Source: an uncultured Alphaproteobacteria bacterium (GTDB taxonomy: Bacteria > Pseudomonadota > Alphaproteobacteria > Caulobacterales > Parvularculaceae). From it: a DNA stretch of 8,640 nt. Positions 1-4,671 of the stretch are shown one piece after another (the first letter of the stretch is position 1; the number at the start of each line of letters is the position of its first letter). A program made the translations under genes and the position numbers. The stretch spans positions 1 through 8,640 of the forward strand of contig CALKYG010000340.1 in the NCBI GenBank assembly GCA_938003575.1, written 5' to 3'. A model generated the notes under the pieces. That model searched no databases and was not told where the DNA came from. It worked only from the letters and a program-made list of their open reading frames with translations.

Positions 1-800
1 GCCGCAATCTGACCGACGAATGGATGAAGCAAGGAAACAATCGCCCGTTTGTCTGGGAACGGGACGCATTTGACGCAGTCGATCCCTCAACGTCGCCGAA
101 ATTGCTGGGCCTCTTTGAACCGTCGGCGATGAAATATGAAGCCGACCGCGACAATGATGCGGCCGGCGAGCCGTCTCTCGTCGAGATGACGAAAAAGGCG
201 ATCGACATCCTCAGACGGGACAAGGACGGATATTTCCTGATGGTCGAGGCCGGGCGCGTCGATCACGCGCACCACGCCGGCAACGCCGCGCGCGCGTTGC
301 GGGATGCGCAGATGTTTTCCGAAGCGGTCGCCGCCGCTGACGAGATGACAAGCGACAAGGACACCCTCATCATCGTCACCGCCGACCACGGTCATACGCT
401 CTCTTTCGCCGGCTATCCACGCAAGGGCAACGACATTCTCGGCCTCGTTACGGCGTCACTGGAAGCCGACAACCAGCGGGACGGATTTGCGCTCGCCGGC
501 GACGGAAAGACCTACACGACTCTCGGCTACGCCAACGGGCCAGGCGCCATTCTCGCTGGTCAGAAGGAACCGGGCGTGCGGCATGAGCCGACGGCCGCGG
601 AGGTCGCCGACCTCAATTACCGGCAACAATCGGCCGTGCCCGGACGTTCCGAAACCCACGGCGGACAGGACGTGACGATCTACGCCAAGGGTCCGCGCGC
701 CTATCTCTTCGGCGGCGTAGTTGAACAGAGTTACATCTTCCATGTTGTTGACGACGCGCTGTCGCTCAGGAAGCGCGCAGCGGCCAGGAGCGACCGCTAG
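1..800 (+). CDS. Alkaline phosphatase, PhoA family, C-terminal part (5' end outside window)
   Basis: This is the last 266 codons of a phosphomonoesterase that normally acts in the periplasm to release phosphate from organic esters. The reading frame begins at base 3 and is open to the left edge, so the signal peptide and catalytic serine lie outside the window. Counting from the first internal ATG (base 24), the metal ligands of the PhoA fold are visible. The motif VEAGRVDHAHH at residues 74-84 supplies E75, D80 and H84. TADHGH at 119-124 supplies D121 and H122. ETHGGQDV at 210-217 supplies H212. The end (VVEQSYIFHVVDDAL) is also typical of the family. The Gly-His context around D121 suggests the broad bacterial group rather than close E. 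coli PhoA relatives. The stop (798-800) shares a CTAG with the stop of convergent fxsA. The family is secure; the substrate is not shown. Confidence 0.95.
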   Translation, partial: RNLTDEWMKQGNNRPFVWERDAFDAVDPSTSPKLLGLFEPSAMKYEADRDNDAAGEPSLVEMTKKAIDILRRDKDGYFLMVEAGRVDHAHHAGNAARALRDAQMFSEAVAAADEMTSDKDTLIIVTADHGHTLSFAGYPRKGNDILGLVTASLEADNQRDGFALAGDGKTYTTLGYANGPGAILAGQKEPGVRHEPTAAEVADLNYRQQSAVPGRSETHGGQDVTIYAKGPRAYLFGGVVEQSYIFHVVDDALSLRKRAAARSDR

Positions 801-1267
801 TCGCTCTCTTTGATTTCGACGGCCTCGCCTTCGATCGTCATGCCCGGCGCGTCATTGCGCGTCTCCTCGCTCCACGCGGCGGAGCGCATGACGTGCACTC
901 TCGCGTGCGCTTTCATATAAGCCATCGCCGCATGAGCGACCGCCGACCGAACAGCCGGGACGAGAAGCAGAAATCCCATGGCGTCGGTGACATAGCCTGG
1001 CGTCATCAGCAGGACGCCGGCGATCAGAATGAAAACGCCGTGCGCGATTTCGCTGACCGGCAGCTCATTGCGGGCGATCGCCGCCTGCGCATTTCTGAGA
1101 ACGCCGAAGCCCTGAAGCCGGACCAGAAAGGCGCCGATCACCGCCGTCACGACGCAGCCGAGCAGCGTCGGGGCCAAACCGATCCAGCCGCCGATCTTGA
1201 TGAAGGCGGCGATCTCGAGGATCGGCACGCCGACAAACAGCAGGAAAAGCAAGAGCGGGAGGTTCAC
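797..1267 (-). CDS. fxsA: FxsA family membrane protein
   Basis: A small inner-membrane protein of 156 residues. E. coli FxsA, when overproduced, relieves exclusion of phage T7 by the F plasmid; its normal role is unknown. Hydrophobic segments lie at about residues 3-22, 30-50 and 77-107. The family pattern LEIAAFIKIGGWIG is at 17-30, the LVRLQGF motif at 48-54 and the LLMTPGYVTDAMGFLLLVPAV stretch at 86-106. A polar tail ends in EGEAVEI, as in other alphaproteobacterial members. I chose the GTG at 1267, preceded by GAGGA, because it puts the start just before the first helix as in E. coli FxsA. A TTG at 1279, with AGGA seven bases upstream overlapping the ilvE stop, would add four residues and is a real alternative. 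It lies 9 to 21 bases after ilvE and must share its transcript. The family is well supported; its job here is not known. Confidence 0.92.
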   Translation of the reverse strand: MNLPLLLFLLFVGVPILEIAAFIKIGGWIGLAPTLLGCVVTAVIGAFLVRLQGFGVLRNAQAAIARNELPVSEIAHGVFILIAGVLLMTPGYVTDAMGFLLLVPAVRSAVAHAAMAYMKAHARVHVMRSAAWSEETRNDAPGMTIEGEAVEIKESD

Positions 1268-1288
1268 CGTTCCTCGCAAGATCTGGTC

Positions 1289-2212
1289 CTAGCTGATCGG
1301 ATCGAGCCATCCCCATTCATCGCGGGTTTCGCCCGTGAAGAGACCGAAGAAGGCGCTCTGGATTTCCTCAGTGATTGGTTTCTTGCCCGATCCGACAGGC
1401 AGACGATCGACAGACCTGACCGGCGTCACTTCAACCGCCGTGCCGACCATGAACATTTCATCGGCTGCGTATAGCATCTCGCGGGAGAGATTTTGTTCGA
1501 CGACTTCATACCCGCGCGATTTGGCCAGCGTGATGATCGAATCGCGGGTGATTCCCAGCAGGATCGACGCCGACCCCGGCGGCGTAATGAGCCGCCCGTT
1601 CATCACGACAAACAGATTTTCGCCCGCGCCCTCGCTCACATGGCCCGCCGCATCAAGACCGATGCCCTCCGCAAAGCCCCGCTCGCGCGCTTCGAGAGCG
1701 ATCAACCGGCTTGAGAGATAATTGCCGGCCGCCTTCGCGCCCGCCGGCATCGTGTCCGGCGCAAGGCGCCGCCAGCTCGAAACGCAGGCGTCAACTCCGT
1801 TCTTCAATCCTTCCTCGCCGAGATAGGCGCCCCATGGATAGGCGGCGATGATCGTTTCGGACTTTTCGTGCGGGGCGGAAATGCCCATCTCGCCATAGCC
1901 GAGGAAGACCAATGGGCGGATATAGGCGGACTTGAGGCCGTTTTCCCGGACCACGTCCTTGCAGCCCTGCATCAGCTCTTCGATCGAATGTTTCAGCGGC
2001 AGGCGATAGACCCGCGCCGAATAGTGAAGCCGTTTGATATGATCGAAATTGCGGAAAATGACGGTCCCTTTATGCTTCGTTTCATAGGCGCGCATGCCTT
2101 CAAAGACCGCCGTCGCATAATGAAGCGCATGGGTCATCACGTGGACCTTGGCGTCGGCCCACGGCGTCAGTTCGCCGTTCGACCAGATGTATTTCTGTTC
2201 CTTGATGGGCAT
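1289..2212 (-). CDS. ilvE: Branched-chain-amino-acid aminotransferase
   Basis: A 307-residue fold-type IV PLP enzyme, the usual length for IlvE. It transfers the amino group between glutamate and the keto acids of leucine, isoleucine and valine, in the cytoplasm. The N-terminus (KYIWSNGELTPW) and HALHYATAVFEGMRAY at residues 28-43 are typical. The PLP lysine is K160, in PAGAKAAGNYLSS. The cofactor-binding SEGAGENLF motif is at 193-201, with E194 expected to contact the pyridine nitrogen. GITRD (220-224), GTAVEVTPVRSVD (257-269) and FFGLFTGET (288-296) follow in order. The start is the ATG at 2212, with GGGAGA about six bases upstream. The frame stays open far upstream, but that extension runs antisense through mazG and is not protein-like. 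It heads the ilvE-fxsA transcript and is divergent from mazG. Confidence 0.97.
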   Translation of the reverse strand: MPIKEQKYIWSNGELTPWADAKVHVMTHALHYATAVFEGMRAYETKHKGTVIFRNFDHIKRLHYSARVYRLPLKHSIEELMQGCKDVVRENGLKSAYIRPLVFLGYGEMGISAPHEKSETIIAAYPWGAYLGEEGLKNGVDACVSSWRRLAPDTMPAGAKAAGNYLSSRLIALEARERGFAEGIGLDAAGHVSEGAGENLFVVMNGRLITPPGSASILLGITRDSIITLAKSRGYEVVEQNLSREMLYAADEMFMVGTAVEVTPVRSVDRLPVGSGKKPITEEIQSAFFGLFTGETRDEWGWLDPIS

Positions 2213-2243
2213 GGAATTCTCCCGCGAGATTCGGTCGTCCCCT

Positions 2244-2274
2244 ATTATCCCCACCCCGCCTGACGCGCCAGCAA
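2244..2274 (-). promoter_or_regulatory. Candidate ilvE-fxsA promoter
   Basis: Reading the minus strand, TTGCTG (2274-2269) and GATAAT (2249-2244) resemble sigma-70 -35 and -10 boxes. The spacer is 19 bases, longer than the ideal 17. Transcription would begin near 2237 and give a short leader of about 25 bases before the ilvE ATG, which fits the Shine-Dalgarno position. The -10 box is good and the -35 box and spacing are only fair, so this is tentative. Confidence 0.35.
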
Positions 2275-2286
2275 GCAGGGCCGCTT

Positions 2287-2304
2287 CCGCGAAATTCGCG
2301 AAAA
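2287..2304. repeat. Short palindrome-like inverted repeat, CGCG-AAATT-CGCG
   Basis: Two CGCG half-sites flank an AAATT spacer, with matching A/T bases outside (TTcCGCGaaattCGCGAA on the plus strand). The symmetry and AT centre are compatible with a dimeric regulator operator in the ilvE/mazG intergenic region. It is short, and in DNA this GC-rich chance occurrence is possible. No regulator can be named. Confidence 0.3.
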
Positions 2305-2340
2305 TCCGCCCTGAAGCTGGCGGCGGGCGCTGATTTTCGC
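2298..2340. repeat. Long inverted repeat (hairpin) between ilvE and mazG
   Basis: GCGAAAATC at 2298-2306 is matched perfectly by its reverse complement GATTTTCGC at 2332-2340. Directly inside, CGCCC (2307-2311) pairs with GGGCG (2325-2329), leaving a two-base bulge and a loop of about 13 bases. That makes a 14-bp interrupted stem. It lies upstream of the proposed ilvE promoter and 50 bases before mazG, so it could be an operator or a structure in the mazG leader. There is no T-run after the stem, so it is not a standard terminator. The repeat is seen directly; any role is inference. Confidence 0.5.
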
Positions 2341-2389
2341 CATAGGAAGGCTTGAACTGAGCAGGATCATTCCAGGGGGCGGCGGGCTG

Positions 2390-3178
2390 ATGACGGCGGC
2401 GAGCGCGATTGACGAGCTTCTGGCGTTGATGGCGGCCTTGCGGACGCCCGGGACCGGCTGCCCCTGGGACCTTGAGCAGGATTTCCGTTCGATCGCTCCG
2501 TATACGATTGAAGAGGCTTATGAGGTCGCCGACGCGATCGAACGCGGCGATCTGGAGGAGCTCAAGGGCGAGCTGGGCGATCTTTTGTTCCAGACGGTCT
2601 TTCACGCCCGCATCGCGGAGGAGAAGGGGGCGTTTGATTTCGACGACGTTGCGCGCGCAATCACCGAGAAGATGAGGGTGCGGCATCCGCATGTGTTCGG
2701 CGACGGCGCGGCGCGCGACGCGGATGAACAGACCCGCCATTGGGAGGCGCAAAAGGCGGACGAGCGTGCGGCGAAAGGGAAGTCGGGCCTGCTCGATGAC
2801 GTGCCGGTCGCCCTTCCCGGCCTTACTCGCGCGGTGAAGCTTCAAAAGCGCGCGGCGCGTATCGGTTTCGACTGGAAAAATCCTCGCGATGTCCTCGGAA
2901 AGATCACTGAAGAGACCGAGGAACTGGTCGCCGCCATCGATACGGGCGAGGCTGATCGCATCGAAGATGAATTCGGCGATCTTCTCTTTGTCATCGCCAA
3001 TCTCTCCCGCCACCTCAATGTCGATCCGGAAGCGGCGCTGCGCCGCGCCAATCAAAAATTTTCGCGCCGATTCCGGCACATCGAAAGGCGCCTCGCCGAA
3101 GAGGGCCGGCTCGGGCTGGCGAGCCTTGAGGAGATGGAAGCGCTTTGGGTCGAAGCGAAGGGATTTGAACGGCCCTGA
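2390..3178 (+). CDS. mazG: Nucleoside triphosphate pyrophosphohydrolase
   Basis: A 262-residue all-alpha cytoplasmic NTP pyrophosphohydrolase that hydrolyses (d)NTPs to NMP plus pyrophosphate. It is thought to clear damaged or non-canonical nucleotides and, in E. coli, to lower ppGpp under starvation. Length matches E. coli MazG (263) and both tandem MazG domains are present. The first has CPWDLEQDF at 24-32, EEAYEVADAI at 41-50 and ELGDLLFQ at 61-68. The second has RIGFDW at 157-162, EETEELVAA at 174-182 and EFGDLLFV at 194-201. Thus the metal-binding E-x-x-E plus E-x-x-D sets are intact in both halves, including the C-terminal one that carries activity in E. coli. The ATG at 2390 gives the canonical N-terminus, though upstream bases show only a weak G-rich Shine-Dalgarno. 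It is divergent from ilvE and convergent with the VUT-like gene. Confidence 0.97.
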   Translation: MTAASAIDELLALMAALRTPGTGCPWDLEQDFRSIAPYTIEEAYEVADAIERGDLEELKGELGDLLFQTVFHARIAEEKGAFDFDDVARAITEKMRVRHPHVFGDGAARDADEQTRHWEAQKADERAAKGKSGLLDDVPVALPGLTRAVKLQKRAARIGFDWKNPRDVLGKITEETEELVAAIDTGEADRIEDEFGDLLFVIANLSRHLNVDPEAALRRANQKFSRRFRHIERRLAEEGRLGLASLEEMEALWVEAKGFERP

Positions 3179-3214
3179 TCCAGCCCGTCGGCTTTCAGGT
3201 CCGGGGAGCGGTCG

Positions 3215-3916
3215 CTACCCCCCATAACCGCCGCGCGGCCGCAGCGGCTTCATCAGCACACGGTAGACGCCGAGAAAGCAGACGATGAGGAGCGACTTCA
3301 GCGCAACGTCCTCGACCATCCAGTTCAACCAGGGCGCGACCGATTTCCAATACGCGATCGGAAAATAGAGAAGGGTCTGCGCGAGATAGCCGCAAAGGAG
3401 CGCGAAGAAGGGCGCCCGCCACCAATTGCCGCCGCCGCGCGTGATGTCATAGACCCCGGCGGCGACGAACTGGGAAACCATCGAGGAGCCGACGAAGGCG
3501 ATCATGAAAGTCGCCCCCGGCATATCGCCGTCCTCCAGGTCGGGAGAGAGATAGGAGACGCCCGCGAACGCCGCGAACGCTGCGGCCGCCCATGCCGCGG
3601 TCACGACGCGGGAGGCTTCCTCGCCGCCGAAGCGGCGGGTGATGAGAACAACAAGCGGCGCTCCCGCCGCCATGATGAAATAGCCCGCCGAAAGCCAGTT
3701 GCCGGGCTTTGCAAGCGACGTCGAAAAGAAATGGTCGAAAGCGCGATAGGGAATATCGACCGTCAGGAACGCAGCGACGATGATCGGGAGAAGAAGGGCG
3801 GACAGGAACACGACACGAAGGAGCGCCTCGAAGAATTTGCGCGCTTCTCGGCCGAGCTTTTGCAGCGGCGTTTCCCGGATTGGTCTTTTCGTCTCAACGG
3901 CGGCGACGAATTCCAC
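3215..3916 (-). CDS. VUT family / queuosine precursor transporter-like membrane protein
   Basis: A 233-residue protein with about six hydrophobic helices (near residues 33-53, 75-93, 105-122, 133-155, 168-190 and 200-221) and short basic ends. The order of motifs resembles the VUT (YhhQ-type) family of small-metabolite importers, some of which take up queuosine precursors. The segments are GNWLSAGYFIMAAGAPLVVLI, RRFGGEEASRVV (94-105), a SSMVSQFVAAGVYDI stretch (144-158) followed by a Trp pair, and a final helix ending in VYRVLM. From memory, typical members have acidic or Asn residues after the second helix and an Asp in the fifth. Here those places read ITRRFGG and AQTLLYF, so substrate may differ. 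I chose the GTG at 3916 with AGGGG nine bases upstream. A TTG at 4042 would add 42 non-hydrophobic residues and overlaps a possible promoter. It is monocistronic, after the rpmB terminator. Confidence 0.7.
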   Translation of the reverse strand: MEFVAAVETKRPIRETPLQKLGREARKFFEALLRVVFLSALLLPIIVAAFLTVDIPYRAFDHFFSTSLAKPGNWLSAGYFIMAAGAPLVVLITRRFGGEEASRVVTAAWAAAAFAAFAGVSYLSPDLEDGDMPGATFMIAFVGSSMVSQFVAAGVYDITRGGGNWWRAPFFALLCGYLAQTLLYFPIAYWKSVAPWLNWMVEDVALKSLLIVCFLGVYRVLMKPLRPRGGYGG

Positions 3917-4015
3917 GTTTCGCGTCCCCTCGCCTCGCGCGATTGCTGAACCCTTCTCACGCCGATTCTGGGCCGCGTCTCCGTCGGGCGCAATCGGGCG
4001 AGTCTCCAATCGAGA

Positions 4016-4049
4016 ATCATACGGATAGCGGCGCGAGGGCAAGCCTCAA
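4016..4049 (-). promoter_or_regulatory. Candidate promoter for the VUT-like gene
   Basis: On the minus strand TATGAT (4021-4016) is a good -10 box with TTGCCC (4042-4037) at a short 15-base spacing. An alternative pair is TTGAGG (4049-4044) with TATCCG (4027-4022) at 16 bases. The upstream rpmB terminator implies that the gene needs its own promoter nearby. The TTG at 4042, a possible longer start, lies inside the -35 region, which favours the GTG start at 3916 and a leader of roughly 95 bases. Confidence 0.3.
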
Positions 4050-4065
4050 CCGCCCGCCGCAGGCG

Positions 4066-4103
4066 CGTTAAGCAAAAGGCGCGTCCGCGAGGACACGCCC
4101 TTT
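4066..4103 (-). terminator. Rho-independent terminator of rpmB
   Basis: On the minus strand AAAGGGCGTGTCC (4103-4091) pairs along its full 13 bases with GGACGCGCCTTTT (4086-4074), using two G-U wobbles, around a TCGC loop (4090-4087). The stem runs into TTTTGCTT. It begins 24 bases after the rpmB stop. This is a strong, textbook intrinsic terminator and isolates rpmB from the VUT-like gene downstream. Confidence 0.92.
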
Positions 4104-4127
4104 CGCCGCCGTTAACCACGATTGAGG

Positions 4128-4418
4128 TTAATGAGCCCCTGCGGACGCCTTGGCGAGCTCGCGCTTGATCTTCTTTGCGCCGGTCGAGAGCCTTGATTCA
4201 TCTGCCTTGGCGAGAAAGGCGTCAAGGCCGCCGACATGATCGACTGAGCGAAGAGCCGCTGCGGTGACGCGCATCTTGTAGGCGCGGCCAAGCTTGTCCG
4301 AACGAAGGGTGACGTCGCAGAGGTTCGGAAGGAACCGCCGCTTCGTCTTGTTGTTGGCGTGCGATACGTTGTGTCCGACCATCGGGCCGACGCCTGTCAG
4401 TTCACACCGGCGAGCCAT
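4128..4418 (-). CDS. rpmB: 50S ribosomal protein L28
   Basis: A 96-residue basic protein of the large ribosomal subunit. The diagnostic N-terminus reads [20 protein letters not shown], followed by [13 protein letters not shown] at 21-33 and [24 protein letters not shown] at 37-60. The length fits the longer alphaproteobacterial form; E. coli L28 has 78 residues. The extra C-terminal segment is Lys/Ala-rich ([15 protein letters not shown]). The ATG at 4418 has AGGG eight bases upstream. The gene stands alone between its own promoter and a strong terminator, and is divergent from the helicase gene. A ttaacc/ggttaa inverted repeat (4112-4117 and 4126-4131) overlaps its stop codon. Identification is secure. 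Confidence 0.98.
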   Translation of the reverse strand: MARRCELTGVGPMVGHNVSHANNKTKRRFLPNLCDVTLRSDKLGRAYKMRVTAAALRSVDHVGGLDAFLAKADESRLSTGAKKIKRELAKASAGAH

Positions 4419-4444
4419 GTTGATAACCCTGCTTTTTTAGCGTT

Positions 4445-4464
4445 CTGGCGCCAGTCTGGGGCGC
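4445..4464 (-). repeat. Hairpin-forming palindrome in the rpmB leader
   Basis: The leader holds a perfect 10-bp palindrome CTGGCGCCAG (4445-4454). It can alternatively fold as GCGCC (minus 4464-4460) pairing with GGCGC (4452-4448) around a seven-base loop. It lies between the predicted transcription start and the ribosome-binding site of rpmB, so an effect on translation is possible. Some ribosomal protein genes are controlled through leader RNA, but nothing here shows that directly. Confidence 0.35.
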
Positions 4465-4482
4465 TGATTTACAAGAGCCGCG

Positions 4483-4511
4483 CGTCTAGCGGGGCCACCC
4501 TGCCCTGTCAA
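4483..4511 (-). promoter_or_regulatory. rpmB promoter (sigma-70 type)
   Basis: On the minus strand a consensus -35 TTGACA (4511-4506), preceded by CC, is followed after 17 bases by TAGACG (4488-4483); CTAGAC one base earlier is an equal reading. CTTGAC with a loosely conserved TA-containing -10 is the usual housekeeping pattern in alphaproteobacteria. Transcription would begin near 4476, giving a leader of about 58 bases before the rpmB ATG. The exact -35 match and location make this the best promoter in the window. Confidence 0.7.
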
Positions 4512-4560
4512 GGCGCAAGGCGGACCGCGGCCCTTTCAATCCCCGCCGAACCCCTTAAAT

Positions 4561-4671
4561 GGCGTAATGACGGGCGCGCCCCGGCCTCCCTGCCGGCAGG
4601 CCCCGAACCAGGGGCCGCAAACCAAAGGCCCAAACCAAAGGCCCCAAAACCAAGGCCCCAAATCCAAAGTC
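4561..4671 (+). repeat. Helicase leader with palindromes and a 13-14 bp degenerate tandem repeat
   Basis: This region starts with a perfect 12-bp palindrome, CCTGCCGGCAGG (4589-4600). It continues with a GGCCCC...GGGGCC inverted repeat (4599-4604 with 4611-4616). From about 4611 there is a degenerate tandem array: GGGGCCGCAAACCA, AAGGCCCAAACCA, AAGGCCCCAAAACC, AAGGCCCCAAATCC, then AAAGTC and the helicase ATG. Unit lengths of 14, 13, 14 and 14 are not multiples of three. The array is C/A-rich, contains no Shine-Dalgarno at useful distance and abuts the start codon. The frame is open through it from an ATG at 4567, so a Pro/Gln/Asn/Lys-rich N-terminal extension cannot be fully excluded. A weak plus-strand promoter-like pair (TTTCAA 4534, TTAAAT 4555, spacing 15) lies just upstream. 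Confidence 0.7.

Noticed and set aside
893..1474. Plus-strand open frame of 193 codons antisense to fxsA and the end of ilvE
   Set aside because: It is rich in Arg, Asp and His with no recognisable fold and mirrors the codons of two secure genes.
2213..3079. In-frame upstream extension of ilvE, about 289 codons, running antisense through mazG
   Set aside because: It lacks IlvE-like sequence, covers the well-identified mazG on the other strand, and a good start with Shine-Dalgarno exists at 2212. An open antisense frame is common in GC-rich coding DNA.
3203..3221. GGGGAGC-GGTC-GCTaCCCC hairpin between mazG and the VUT-like gene as a shared terminator
   Set aside because: The stem has a bulge, overlaps the VUT stop codon and has no T-run on either strand, so it does not meet the criteria for an intrinsic terminator.
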